A DNA stretch of 64,000 nucleotides from CAZUMW01 sp964621615 (GCA_964621615.1 CAZUMW010000001.1:186001-250000); one strand, 5' to 3'. Shown: positions 38,101-46,324, counted from the first letter of the stretch. Numbers and translations are program-made. Notes: generated from the letters alone by a model not told the origin.

Positions 38101-39192
38101 ACGGCGCCGGGCATGACGCCGGTTATGATACGCGCTTCGGACACCGATGGCCGCAGCGCGCGGACAGTGGTGTTGCTGAACGTGGTGTGCGGGCTGAGCG
38201 GCACCGTGAGCCCGCAGGAGACGCAGGAACAAAGGATTGTCAACAGCAGGGCCGGCCAGACGCTGGTGGTGCACTTCCGGCGTACGCAGGCCGCAGGCAG
38301 GCATGCGCGGCTGTCGGGCGGCAGGGCCGCTGCCGGGTGCGGGCTGTATCTGGATGTTTTCAGGCCTGACGGCGGGGTGTACCAACAGGCGATCGAGGTG
38401 ACCGACAACGAGTCGGAGCTGATTATTGAGAGCGCCGATGTCGGCGAATGGGTGTTCCGGCTTAATAACACCTGCGCTGAGCCGGCGTCCTACTATATTT
38501 CGGTGTCCTCGATTTACATGGGGTGCATTGCCGGGGTGGCGGTTGATGTGCAGACAGGGGCCCTGCTTGACCGGGTGCATATTGAAACCGATGCGGGGTT
38601 TGACACCTATTCTGATGCGGGGCGCTACGATCTGGTGCATATGGAGGGGGTCTTTAAGGTCACGGCCGGTTTGGAAGGCTATCGAGGCGTATCCCGCAGT
38701 GTGGCGGTGGGTCCGGCCGAGATAAGCGAGCTTGATTTCGCGCTGATGGCAGCGACGCAGCCCCCGCCTGAAGACGATGACGATGATGATACAGGCAACG
38801 ATGACGATAACAGTACGCACACCTGCTTTTTGAAGCGGTTTCCCGGGCTGCCGGGCAATCATCTTACGGTGCTGCGGCTGTTCCGGGATTCGGTGCTGAT
38901 GAGCACCGATGCCGGCAGGCGGTACGTAGCCCTGTATTACCGCTACGGGACGGAAATAGGCGATATTCTGAGCCGAGACACCGTGCTGCGCGATCAGGTG
39001 TACGGCTGTGTGGACGACATGCTGCCGCTCGTTGTGCGCATGCTGGGCGGTGAGTATCGACCCCCCGACCGGGCGCAGGCAGCCGCGATATGCCGCGTGC
39101 TCGACCGGATCGCCGCAGCCGCCGGGCCGGAGCTTCGCCGGGAGATCGGGCGGTTGCGCGGGACAATCAGATCGGGGCGGAGCCCCTTTTAA
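32152..39192 (+). CDS. Giant mosaic secreted/surface protein (2346 aa)
   Basis: Signal peptide (1-25). Residues ~28-1035 hold five units of ~200 aa, each a chitobiase-C-terminal-like module (YYTTDGS at ~56, 257, 452, 656; YTTDGS ~866) plus a partner module containing WGPF/WGCF. Then TSP3-like calcium repeats (DGDGD..., ~1035-1160), a beta-helix (~1170-1600), a bacterial-repeat module (GYGFDNWSGDA), a Thr- and Gly-run linker (~1685-1725), a PKD domain (WEWDFGDG), a carboxypeptidase-regulatory-like module, an Ig-like module, a PPC-like module, an Asp-rich linker, and a C-terminal domain like CFI-box-CTERM (CFLKRF, VLRLFRDSVL, VALYYRYG). Likely adhesin or scaffold; no enzyme motif seen. Confidence 0.8.
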   Translation: MVKFVGKFIISLFLFSFAGPPALAQQVAAPEFDPPVVTEVPVTVEITCDTPGADIYYTTDGSLPDNQTAEEYAGGIFYDENTARISLRARAWADGIPGDAARLSWVAPLDPVPATLARTIDNNTTCRPTVSIDISLYVTRTVYAYALAETLPPGVAPADISQGGEWDADTRTIRWGPFQDGADRTVQYDLTGTDMSFVPQGVAGFNGRVLAVPDAGGVTIAFAPVTPEIVAAPVLTPASGTVPVEVTISCATDGAAVYYTTDGSEPDESSIPYNNSTLQLDDRAVLRARAYKDEMAPSAVSSAAYDVPLPYTALSRSVADAGSCPVSVSLAVRPAASVAVWAAQEQLPAGLMAQNISHGGTFDEVNNRITWGPFSDSDNRTLTYTVVSLPIGLDYRLSGRVSFDGRGIAVEQHALITPACTERVATPVITPASGTAVPVDVTISCDTDNASIHYTTDGSPPTRHSAAYDNGTGLHFDSPVTVKARAYKNGVYFSEIAAATYPPVFTYGVPRRSIIDRLDDCTADITVEVHPRPGTKSYAVEEQLPVGLRPLDGTISNGGIWDEASRTVRWGCFDDNSSRALQYAVTGFQGTYRVSGRGSLDGRSETTENDTVVVIKCNPPPEQAEVPVFDPPGGTQIPWDGSLTVTMTCPTPDAALYYTTDGSAPDNESGTGPVSSGYELSLSTAAALQARAYVPGMIPGPASAAWYPKEPGPDDLVDHAGVLNNVTDNSTCAPTVNLHVTRDSHVTCWAAEEAVPPGVIPLNISDDGTWDNSSRIIRWGPFFDADNRTLTYDVSGPDMSWPRTTRMSYDGRSFRPVTAGQVTILCEDTIRQVATPAFDPPDGTVIPPDGTLEVTIICATDNASIRYTTDGSLPDETDPLYDGPLLIDSETFLRARAYKDGMEPSEAALAVYTAQGSQAPMSRMVMVDEACTPYVRIRLTPLSEVRCYAMEEYVPAGIEPVEITGGGIWDSEARTLKWGPFMDSTHRTLMYRLSGADGTYDIEGHVSFDGRHEPLIAASDRQVMISCAGGSGGEDPDADPDGDGLINSVEWDSCTDPADGDTDDDGLLDGVEDANYNGTVDPGETDPCNPDTDGDGIQDGTETGYTTDDVWGDTDLGVFEPDSTPLTTTEPLDHDSDGDGYSDGEEELWGTDPNNGGASPHYTPGTYELGGGGGQYAGDGSGASPWGSLQMAIHHINEGVPGTYVINMASQAFGVGGGAPDQQITVTQSNVVLQGAAAGGTVLQGQVTSTAWTTGIGVTGHNVTIRNLTITGFGGPGIMLGGGTGTSIDNCTVTGNAGGIVIGPGADNATLSGNCDIFGNSGAGISIGGADNIRILGNMNSIYDNGIGIDIGNGSTNIDVHDNNIYCTDGVSQTIGIRATDVGSGVRIYRNHIHDHSGASHVGIQVNNTTSTNAPEISANRLIDNYYGIEYNAGALAAAVSSDIYNNLIVNTAGSTVMQTGVRIVQSNSNLQPRIYFNTVDDAQSDAISLSGSSPAEIKYNALTDFNAAAPITVGSGTPAIDYNLYYDGGVYSGTIGANDINADPQYVDAANDDYHLGSASPCVNAVTATTFVTGDLEGRLRPQHSGSDIGCYEYSDKYLLQVSVNGWAGGAVSSDIGGISTPTQIAAEYSSGTTVHLTATPDSGYGFDNWSGDATGSSNPLSISMSGNRQITAHFSASSGGSGSSTTTTTTTTTTASGGGGGGGGGGGAPPAPSSTTTTSISGSGSASAGVDFTASPVSGTAPLQVSFSAISDADIVQWEWDFGDGTTGVGPDPEHRYDEPGVYTVSLTATAADGTVLYRVKESIVTAGDAGSSSLSIAGTVYGAREKDVPVYLYQTSDGGSADDVYRIVETDQDGLFAFEWLDPGRYLVAPVCSNYRFDPVSTRVALYGGSIDTVEFISDVDDLSIFDARANPAQVLASGEQAVTFTAEVVTLAGSSVESVLIDLTPIGGGSRTPMGDDGTGADEQAGDGVYTCSAPVAQGTAPGMTPVMIRASDTDGRSARTVVLLNVVCGLSGTVSPQETQEQRIVNSRAGQTLVVHFRRTQAAGRHARLSGGRAAAGCGLYLDVFRPDGGVYQQAIEVTDNESELIIESADVGEWVFRLNNTCAEPASYYISVSSIYMGCIAGVAVDVQTGALLDRVHIETDAGFDTYSDAGRYDLVHMEGVFKVTAGLEGYRGVSRSVAVGPAEISELDFALMAATQPPPEDDDDDDTGNDDDNSTHTCFLKRFPGLPGNHLTVLRLFRDSVLMSTDAGRRYVALYYRYGTEIGDILSRDTVLRDQVYGCVDDMLPLVVRMLGGEYRPPDRAQAAAICRVLDRIAAAAGPELRREIGRLRGTIRSGRSPF
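37208..37290 (+). repeat. Low-complexity Thr-run/Gly-run linker codons
   Basis: Runs of ACN and then GGN triplets encode about ten Thr followed by about eleven Gly between the bacterial-repeat module and the PKD domain. Prone to slippage, so length may vary between strains. Confidence 0.75.
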
Positions 39193-39355
39193 GCACGGCT
39201 AAAGCCGCGCCCTACGAAAGACAGACCCGATATGATGCGGTAATGTAGGGCACAGCTTCAGCTGTGCTTTATTATATGGTTCGATGAACGCATGGCTAAA
39301 GCCAAGCCCTACGGAAAACAATCAAATGGGTGCACGGCTAAAGCCGCGCCCTACG
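39193..39355. repeat. REP cluster (four elements), left of the nucleotidyltransferase gene
   Basis: Elements at 39193-39216, 39245-39267 (starts GTAG), 39290-39313 and 39332-39355. The GTAG element is opposite in orientation to the others, giving REPIN-like pairs. The first begins immediately after the giant gene's stop. Confidence 0.88.
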
Positions 39356-39383
39356 GAAAACAAGCAAATGCTGTATACAATGG

Positions 39384-39422
39384 TTGAGTTATACGTTATT
39401 TTATTCTATACTACGTATAACT
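39384..39422 (+). promoter_or_regulatory. Promoter with a 10-bp inverted repeat operator
   Basis: TTGAGT (39384-39389), 17-base spacer, TATACT (39407-39412). A perfect inverted repeat AGTTATACGT / ACGTATAACT (39387-39396 and 39413-39422) spans -35 to the transcription start. This would let a dimeric repressor shut the promoter of the downstream gene. Confidence 0.6.
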
Positions 39423-39437
39423 TTCGGTGAACATTCT

Positions 39438-40490
39438 ATGGAAAAGATGCTTTTGACAACACAAACCCTCTATGCTGAGCTGATGGAACAGCTTGTTGCA
39501 CTGGAAGCCCATCGCTCAGTTGGCACGCTTCCCGGCTGTTTCACAACAAAGACGGTTAAAGGTGAGCGCTATGTCTATTTCCAGCACACAGAGCCGGGGG
39601 GCACAACCCGGCAGATTTACCTGGGGCGGGAAAGCGCTGCTCTGGGGAATGTTATACAGCTGTTTCATGACCAGCGTAAAGCGTCCGGTGCGGATGCCGT
39701 CAGCATTCAAACCCTGTGCGCCCAGTTGAGGGCAGGCGGTGCCCTGGTTACCGACACGGCCTCGGCCCGTGTATTGAAAACGCTTTCTGATTGCGGGGTT
39801 TTTCGTCTTGACGGCGTTCTGATTGGAACGCAGGCTTTCAGCGTGCTGGGAAATCTGCTGGGAGTACGCTGGACCGGAGCTTCGCTGAAAACACAGGATA
39901 TCGACCTGGCCGGTGAGCGGACTCTGGATATAGCCCTGCCGAATATTCAGGCTGATGTGCCGAAAGCTCTTGAAAGCCTTCAGATGGGCTTTCTCCCCGT
40001 CCCCCCCCTTAACCCGAAACAATCATCAACATCTTTTAAGGTTCGCGGCAGCTCTTTGCGTGTCGACGTTGTAACTCCTGCAGGATACCCTGTACGGCGT
40101 GCCCCGGTAATTATTCCCCGGTTCAGGACGGCAGCCCAGCCGCTTCGCTTTCTGGATTTTCTCATTAAGAAGCCGGTGCAGGGGGCAATTATCGACGCGG
40201 GAGGGGTGCTGGTGCAGGTGCCGGATCCGGCCCGCTTTGCATTGCATAAAATGATTGTTGCACAGGAGCGCGAAGTTACGGGACACAGCAAAACGGAAAA
40301 AGATCTCCTGCAGGCAGCCCAGCTTGTTGGTGTTCTTGCCGTGGAGCGGGAGGGAGATCTTCTTTTGGCCTGGGACGATGTGTGTACACACGGCGAAAGC
40401 TGGATAAAACGTATACGGTCGAGTTTTGGAAGAATGGCAGGTCTTTTCCCTGACGAAGCATATGTGCTGAAAAAAATTTTGAGGCTGTAG
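39438..40490 (+). CDS. GSU2403-family nucleotidyltransferase-fold protein
   Basis: 350 aa from ATG 39438 (GGTGA eight bases upstream). N-terminal helical region (1-95, TTKTVKGERYVYFQH, RQIYLGRES), then a nucleotidyltransferase-like core with LIGTQAFSVLGNLLGVRW and a TQDIDLAGE segment whose Asp-x-Asp fits metal binding, followed by LRVDVVTPAG. Resembles the GSU2403 family of uncharacterised nucleotidyltransferase-fold proteins. It is a single gene between two REP clusters, with an operator-covered promoter, which fits a self-regulated accessory or toxin-like module. Target unknown. Confidence 0.72.
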   Translation: MEKMLLTTQTLYAELMEQLVALEAHRSVGTLPGCFTTKTVKGERYVYFQHTEPGGTTRQIYLGRESAALGNVIQLFHDQRKASGADAVSIQTLCAQLRAGGALVTDTASARVLKTLSDCGVFRLDGVLIGTQAFSVLGNLLGVRWTGASLKTQDIDLAGERTLDIALPNIQADVPKALESLQMGFLPVPPLNPKQSSTSFKVRGSSLRVDVVTPAGYPVRRAPVIIPRFRTAAQPLRFLDFLIKKPVQGAIIDAGGVLVQVPDPARFALHKMIVAQEREVTGHSKTEKDLLQAAQLVGVLAVEREGDLLLAWDDVCTHGESWIKRIRSSFGRMAGLFPDEAYVLKKILRL

Positions 40491-40514
40491 CCGCCTTTTT
40501 GTCTGCGGGAGAAC

Positions 40515-40677
40515 GCACGGCTAAAGCCGCGCTCTACGAAAACAAACGATAATATACCATGGCAATGTAGGGCACAGCTTCAGCTGTGCGTTTTGAATGG
40601 TCTGAGGAACGCATGGCTAAAGCCAAGCCCTACGGAAAAGGACAGAGACGAATGCATGGCAAAAGCCATGTCCTGGG
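40515..40677. repeat. REP cluster (four elements), right of the nucleotidyltransferase gene
   Basis: Elements at 40515-40538, 40567-40589 (GTAG orientation), 40611-40634 and a degenerate 40654-40677. Mirrors the cluster at 39193-39355, so the intervening gene sits alone in a REP-bounded segment. Confidence 0.87.
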
Positions 40678-40689
40678 GTGCGTTACTAT

Positions 40690-41964
40690 TCAATGAAACA
40701 TATCGCGAAGGGTGAGAAACGGGACGCGCTCAGCGCATATTTCGCCGGGCAGCGCTTCCTCCGTATCGCCCGGCTGCACAACGGCAAGCAGCAGCCTGTT
40801 AATGCGTGCTTCCGCCATGAACTGGGCGAGGCCGGCGGAATGCGGCGGCACATCGACCGAACGGATATAGCGCGCCTCGCCGTCGAGCGCCTCAACCACA
40901 ACCCACGCCTCCGCCTGCCGGGGATGCTCGCACAAAACCCCGTCGGGTCGCCTGCCCCCCAGCGCAGGGCGCGCAAGTGGCACCAGCACTTTTTCAACAT
41001 GCGAGCCGTAGAGGCTGGGCCGCAGGTGAATAACCGGCTCGACACCGTCGAGGCGTGCCGTAATAAGGCTGTGCAGCGCCCGCTTTACCTGATAGAAGCC
41101 GGCGATGGTCATCCGCGGCGACATGTAGATTTTGATATCAAGAAAAATACCGTTTCCAAGGCGGAACCCCTTGACGCTGTCGCGCCCGGTCCGGTCAAAG
41201 CCCTCTATCTCATTTATCCCGTCAAGAATGCCCCGGATAGTCTCCATGGTGTCCGTGCCGACGGAACGGTTCTGGATAATTGCGAACGACTCAGAAAGCA
41301 ACCCGCCGGCGGTTTTCAGCAAAATAAAGGATATGATCAGCGCCGCGGGAAAATCAAGCCACGGGGCGCCGAGCAGCTTCGCGCCCGCAATGCTTGCGAG
41401 CACCCCGGTCTCAACCAGCGCATCGGAGAGGGTTTCGGTGCCGTCCGCCACAAGGCTTGCATGACCGGAGCGCCGGCCCACGCGCCGCTGGTATCCGCTC
41501 ATCAGACATGAGAGCAGAATCGAGCAGCTCAAAAGCGCGATGACCGTGAAGAGCTGTCCGGGCTGTACCTCCGGCGGGCGCGGGGGATGCAGATCGAGCC
41601 GCAGCGTGAGCCACGAAACCGCGGCAGGCGCCAGGCGGAAATAATCGACCAGGCCGTATACCGCGTCGGCGAAAAAGCGGATGCCCAGCCCCAGCAGCAC
41701 CAGCCCCACCAGGCTGACCGCATAGGGCTCAAGCGCGCTGCGTCCTATGGGGTATTCATCGGAGCGGCTTTTTGAGGACAGGTGGATAACATACAGAATA
41801 ATCGACGCCTCGGCCATGTCGGACAGGTTGTGCGCGCCGTCGGAGAATACGGCAAGCAGATCCATCTGGGCGCCGATAGCCATTTTTGCCCCGGCCTTGC
41901 ACAGATACATGACCAGCACAAGAACCATGCACACATAGGGCGAGTCAAAGGAGAGCTTTTTCAT
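40690..41964 (-). CDS. Cation diffusion facilitator (CDF) family transporter with C-terminal extension
   Basis: 424 aa. Six membrane helices in the N-terminal half, with the metal-site segment FSDGAHNLSDMAEA in helix 2 and VADGTETLSDALVE in helix 5, where the usual His of the second site is not evident. A cytoplasmic ferredoxin-like CTD follows (~215-310, FRLGNGIFLDIKIYM). The last ~110 residues form a further alpha/beta module resembling the NifX/FeMo-cofactor-binding fold. It exports divalent metal using proton exchange. Start codon overlaps the Usp stop (ATGA), so the two are translationally coupled. Confidence 0.85.
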   Translation of the reverse strand: MKKLSFDSPYVCMVLVLVMYLCKAGAKMAIGAQMDLLAVFSDGAHNLSDMAEASIILYVIHLSSKSRSDEYPIGRSALEPYAVSLVGLVLLGLGIRFFADAVYGLVDYFRLAPAAVSWLTLRLDLHPPRPPEVQPGQLFTVIALLSCSILLSCLMSGYQRRVGRRSGHASLVADGTETLSDALVETGVLASIAGAKLLGAPWLDFPAALIISFILLKTAGGLLSESFAIIQNRSVGTDTMETIRGILDGINEIEGFDRTGRDSVKGFRLGNGIFLDIKIYMSPRMTIAGFYQVKRALHSLITARLDGVEPVIHLRPSLYGSHVEKVLVPLARPALGGRRPDGVLCEHPRQAEAWVVVEALDGEARYIRSVDVPPHSAGLAQFMAEARINRLLLAVVQPGDTEEALPGEICAERVPFLTLRDMFH

Positions 41965-42878
41965 CGGTCCGGCGGCCCCCCCGCAATCTCGCTGCTGCAG
42001 TCTGTGCAGTCACGGCACCGGGCCTCGTTGACAAACAGCACGTTCTGCTTTGAGTGCTTGGCGATCAGATCGGGGATGCTGCCGATAACGGTTCTGCTGC
42101 TTCGGCGCATTACCACAAACTGTACGAAGTGCTCTATGGCTGCGCGCATGAGCATCTGGTCCGGCGCAGGCCCCTGCAGGAATACGGTGCGGTGGGCAAC
42201 GCGACAGGTGTCTGCTATTTCAGCTGCTCTGGCAAGAGACTGCTGCGCCCGCGCTGCGGCGTCCTTTTGTGCAGCGGGTGTCGCGGATTCGTCTGTGACG
42301 TGACAGAACACGACGCCCGCGCCGATGGCGGCTGCGGTTCGTATGCCGAAGCATGCTGCGGGCACGTCGCGCGGGTCGTCGCTGATCGCGATGAGCAGCG
42401 GTGCCGCGTTTCCGGCGCTGCGCAGCTGTCTGCCCGACTGCAGCAGCAGCACCGGGACCGGCGCTTTCCGGGTCAGCTGGTGCACCGTGTCAAAGCGGAT
42501 TCTTTCATCGTGAGGCGAGTCCTGAATGAGCAGCATATCGGCATCGCAGCCGGCACGGCACGACACGATTCCCTCATAGACGGATTCGGCAACAAAAATG
42601 CTGAGATCACAGGAATCTGCGCCCAGGCCCGTCCCGGCTGCCAGCGCAGCCACCCGCTTAAAAAGAGGCTTTTTTCTTTCCCTGCAGTAGCTCTCTGCGG
42701 CGATTCCATCCAGACCGGCGGCGCCTCCGGTCCGTGCCACCATGTCCCGGGGAAGCACGTGGCACACGATGAGCCTGCCGCCGAGCTTGTGTGCCATGCT
42801 GCAGGCACAGGAAAGCAGGAGGTCCGACTCATGCAGACCGTCATAGGCGGCAAGCAGGGTGCGGGGCGGCTGATTCAT
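41961..42878 (-). CDS. Tandem universal stress protein (UspA) domains
   Basis: 305 aa with two Usp-like domains: residues 5-148 (TLLAAYDGLHESDLLLSCA, ending VPVLLLQSG) and 160-290 (PLLIAISDDPRDVPAACFG, ending SKQNVLFVNEA). The ATP-binding G-x2-G-x9-G-S/T is not clear in either; RSSRTVIGSIPDLIAKHS has part of it. A C-terminal CRDCTDC cluster may bind metal, consistent with coupling to the CDF exporter downstream. SD GGAGGA precedes the ATG. Confidence 0.8.
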   Translation of the reverse strand: MNQPPRTLLAAYDGLHESDLLLSCACSMAHKLGGRLIVCHVLPRDMVARTGGAAGLDGIAAESYCRERKKPLFKRVAALAAGTGLGADSCDLSIFVAESVYEGIVSCRAGCDADMLLIQDSPHDERIRFDTVHQLTRKAPVPVLLLQSGRQLRSAGNAAPLLIAISDDPRDVPAACFGIRTAAAIGAGVVFCHVTDESATPAAQKDAAARAQQSLARAAEIADTCRVAHRTVFLQGPAPDQMLMRAAIEHFVQFVVMRRSSRTVIGSIPDLIAKHSKQNVLFVNEARCRDCTDCSSEIAGGPPDR

Positions 42879-43111
42879 AAATGCGGCGGTTTCCTCCGGT
42901 GCGGTCAGTGGTCATGCCTGTCCGGCAGGCGGCGGTTTTATGAACACCATAGCCTATCGCGCTGCAGGCAGACAATACTTTTTTGTTTATCGGCTGAAAC
43001 AGGTTGCGCATTTTAGCAATTTTTTATATGTTTTTAATATTTTCTGCCTGAAAAAGGCCGCCTGATTTACCACCCGTTTATTGTTCACTGTAACAGAAAG
43101 GACTGTCCATA

Positions 43112-46100
43112 ATGACTACTCCCGGAATATGTGTTACCGGCGATGTGGCGATCGACCGGTTTGAAATTATTGAACCGCCCCGGGCCGGTGTGGATGACGG
43201 CCGGGCGCACAACTGGCAGCTGCACGGGGGCGTTGCGCGCCACACGCTTCCCGCCGGGGCTATGCTGCTTGCCGACCTTGCTGCACACGCCGCCGGTATT
43301 ACACCGGCTGCCCCACGCTTTACCCGGAAAAAGCCTGCCGTGCTCACGGGCAGGCATATGGTTATGTGTGAGGCGTCGCTCACCGGCGGCGCGCCGTGTC
43401 TTGTCAGAGAAAAAAAAGGGTATACCGGCCCCCCGGAGGGGAGCCTGCCGCAGTGCCTGTCACCCAAAAGCACCATGGTCGATTTCCCTGTCGATGCGCG
43501 CGGTGCCTCAGTTGTTATTGTCGACGATGCAGGTAACGGGTTCCGTGATGCGCCCCACCTGTTTCCCGACCGGGAAACGATTTCAGACAGCGCGGTTGTG
43601 CTCTATAAGATGCATGCGCCCCTCATGCAGGGACCATGCCGGCAGTGGCTGCAGGAAATCGAATCCTCTCAGAAAAATGTCGAGACCGTGGTGCTGGTCG
43701 ATGCAAACGATGTGAGAGCGATGCCGGAGGTCGATATATCACGGGCGCTTTCCTGGGAGAAAACCGCTCTTGATTTTGCCGAGCACATATCGCTGAACCC
43801 CTACCTGAAGGAATTGAGCGAGTGTGCCAATCTGGTTGTGCTGTTTGATACGGACGGCGCGATTTTTTACCGGGGGACCGAAAATGAGACGGTTTCCCTT
43901 GTGTACGATCCGAAGCGCCTCGAAGGAGACTTCCGGCAGACCCTCAGCGGGGATATGCTGGGAAAAGAGGAGCTGTTCAGCGCTGTTCTCGGCGCAGCCC
44001 TGTACCGTGAGGGTATTGCCGGGCTGGAGGAGGGGATCACGCAGGGCCTGTCTGCTATGCGGCAGCTGCTGAGAAACGGATACGATCCGGCCGGCGGCCG
44101 CTTGCGCATTCCCTACGGGGCGCTGTTTGGCCGCCGGGGGGGCATTCCGTTCGTGCGCATGGATCCGGAAGATATCACAACATATTATACCGTGCCAGTC
44201 AGGCGACCCCCCGGCCTGGGACGGGGCACGGCCGATACCTGGACAATTCTGGATGAAAAAACCGCCAATACGCGGGAGCTCATTGCCGAGAATATCGTGC
44301 GCTTCGGCACAGACGACACCGTGAGCGCTGTGCCCGAGATCCGGTTCGGCAAGGCGTTAACAACCATCGATCGCTCTGAGATTGAAAGCTACAGCGGCAT
44401 AGCAAAGCTGATGCAGGAGTATCTGTTCAACCCCCGTCCCAAGCGCCCGCTGTGCTTTGCGGTGTTCGGGGCACCCGGCGCAGGCAAATCATTCGGCGTC
44501 AAACAGATCGCAAAAGGGCTCAGCGCGAAAAGCAACTGCAGCATCCCGGACGCCACCTACAACATTTCACAATTTGCGGGCTACCGGGCTCTGGTCAACG
44601 CTCTGCACAAAACGCGCGACACCGTTCTGGCCGGCAACGTGCCGCTTGTCTTTTTTGACGAATTTGACTCACCCCTCGGTGACAGAAAGCTGGGGTGGCT
44701 CAAGTATTTTCTGGCCCCCATGCAGGACGGCGAATTTCTTGACGGTGAGACAACGTATCACATCGGGAAGGCGATTTTTGTTTTTGCCGGGGGGACCTGT
44801 TCCACTTTTGAGGAATTTGCCGGCGAGCGCCCGGATGAAGAGCCGGGCGGCATTGCCGGTTATGAAAAGGGGCGTGCTCAGGATCTCAAAGGCGCGAAGG
44901 TCCCCGACTTTATCAGCCGCCTCAAGGGGTTTGTGAATATTATGGGACCGAGCCCGCAATGCGCCGTCGCCCCTGACGGAAAGCGCCTGCCCGATGAGGC
45001 ATACATACTGCGCCGGGCAAAAATTCTGCGCCATATGTTTGAGCGCTCGGCAACGACCGGTATGCTGTTTGACCGGGGCATCCGGGGCAGCGGAAAGGGC
45101 ATGCTGCACATCGACAGCGGCGTGCTTCGCGGCCTGCTGAAGGTACCCGCATATAAGCACGGAAACCGGTCGATGGAATCGATCATAGAGATGAGCCGGC
45201 TCTCCGGTCGCCGGGTATTCGACAAAGCCGCGCTGCCGCCCCGCGAGCAGCTGAAAATTCACGTTGATACGGAGGTGTTTTTTGCGCTTATCGAAAAGGA
45301 CCGGTTCACCTCTCCGGCAGACTGCGCAGACAATTTTATGCAGCAGGAGGACCGTACGGTCAGCCGCCTGGCGGCGGCGGTTCACCGCGATTATGTCAGA
45401 ATGCGAAAGCTTAACAATCAGGATTTAACCGTACCGGAATCCTTTGATGCGCTATCCGAACCCAAAAAGGCCTCGAACCGTCATGCCGCCGAGGACATCC
45501 CGCGCAAAATGCGCGCTATCACCATGGGCATCCGTCGGGTCCCGGCCGGGTGTTTCCCGCAGACGCCCGTTATCTCAGAAGCAGAGCGTGCAAGGCTTGC
45601 TGAAATGGAGCATGAGCGATGGCTCCAGGAACAGAAGCGCCAGGGCTTTCGTTACGGGTCTGAGCGTGACGACGATGCCAAAACAAATCCCAATATGGTT
45701 CCCTATGATGAACTTGACCCTGCAGTCAAAGCCTATGATCTGGAGGCGGTGACCGCGATCCCCATGGTTCTGGCAGAATGCGGCTTTGAGCTGTATCGCA
45801 TGGAGGAAAGACAGGAGCTGAATGACCCTGAGATGCTTGACATTCTGGCTCGCCTGCATCATGCCGATTATGTCAAAAACAGGCAAAAGCAGGGGGATGC
45901 TCCCGAATCAAACCGCTCGCTACGACCGTTTGATGAGCTGGCTGAAGATTTAAAATACTCAAACCGGGACAATGCAGCCCACATCCCTGTAAAGCTGAAG
46001 GCGATCGGCTACGGCATCAGGCCGGTGAAAAAGGGGTGTGAGCCGGTAATGCCGGAATTTACGGCTGAGGAGATTGAATCCATGGCCCGTATGGAGCACG

Positions 46101-46297
46101 ACCGATGGAGCTGGGAGCGGCGATTGCAGGGGTGGGTTCTCAAGGGAGGCGAAAAGGATGTGGAGAATAAAACAACCCCCCATCTGGTTCCATATGATGA
46201 CCTGCCGGATGATGTGAAGGAATATGACCGCGAAAGCGTGCGCCTGATACCCGGGCTGCTTGCCCGGGCCGGCTATGAGGCCTATAGGGTCGAATGA
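43112..46297 (+). CDS. AAA+ ATPase with four C-terminal RyR-like repeats
   Basis: 1061 aa. N-terminal ~330 residues start CVTGDVAIDRF and include LADLAAHAAG and VVIVDDAGNGF, faintly ribokinase/PfkB-like. The central P-loop ATPase has Walker A FGAPGAGKSFGVK (~451) and Walker B LVFFDEFDSPLGD (~512), with sensor-like FVFAGGT. The C-terminus has four alternating RyR-type units near 757, 831, 915 and 990 (MEHERWLQEQKRQGF and MEHDRWSWERRLQGW share a family core; the other two read HRDY/HADYVKNRQK...NR). RyR domains in bacteria are predicted sensors of nucleotide derivatives. SD AAAGGA. Upstream of a NUDIX-RelA/SpoT gene. Confidence 0.82.
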   Translation: MTTPGICVTGDVAIDRFEIIEPPRAGVDDGRAHNWQLHGGVARHTLPAGAMLLADLAAHAAGITPAAPRFTRKKPAVLTGRHMVMCEASLTGGAPCLVREKKGYTGPPEGSLPQCLSPKSTMVDFPVDARGASVVIVDDAGNGFRDAPHLFPDRETISDSAVVLYKMHAPLMQGPCRQWLQEIESSQKNVETVVLVDANDVRAMPEVDISRALSWEKTALDFAEHISLNPYLKELSECANLVVLFDTDGAIFYRGTENETVSLVYDPKRLEGDFRQTLSGDMLGKEELFSAVLGAALYREGIAGLEEGITQGLSAMRQLLRNGYDPAGGRLRIPYGALFGRRGGIPFVRMDPEDITTYYTVPVRRPPGLGRGTADTWTILDEKTANTRELIAENIVRFGTDDTVSAVPEIRFGKALTTIDRSEIESYSGIAKLMQEYLFNPRPKRPLCFAVFGAPGAGKSFGVKQIAKGLSAKSNCSIPDATYNISQFAGYRALVNALHKTRDTVLAGNVPLVFFDEFDSPLGDRKLGWLKYFLAPMQDGEFLDGETTYHIGKAIFVFAGGTCSTFEEFAGERPDEEPGGIAGYEKGRAQDLKGAKVPDFISRLKGFVNIMGPSPQCAVAPDGKRLPDEAYILRRAKILRHMFERSATTGMLFDRGIRGSGKGMLHIDSGVLRGLLKVPAYKHGNRSMESIIEMSRLSGRRVFDKAALPPREQLKIHVDTEVFFALIEKDRFTSPADCADNFMQQEDRTVSRLAAAVHRDYVRMRKLNNQDLTVPESFDALSEPKKASNRHAAEDIPRKMRAITMGIRRVPAGCFPQTPVISEAERARLAEMEHERWLQEQKRQGFRYGSERDDDAKTNPNMVPYDELDPAVKAYDLEAVTAIPMVLAECGFELYRMEERQELNDPEMLDILARLHHADYVKNRQKQGDAPESNRSLRPFDELAEDLKYSNRDNAAHIPVKLKAIGYGIRPVKKGCEPVMPEFTAEEIESMARMEHDRWSWERRLQGWVLKGGEKDVENKTTPHLVPYDDLPDDVKEYDRESVRLIPGLLARAGYEAYRVE

Positions 46298-46324
46298 ATG
46301 GTTGATGCGATGAGATGCGGTAAT

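Noticed and set aside
39193..40677. REP clusters as a CRISPR-like array or insertion sequence ends
   Set aside because: Elements alternate in orientation, vary in spacing and carry GTAG-hairpin structure of REPs; no transposase lies between these two clusters.
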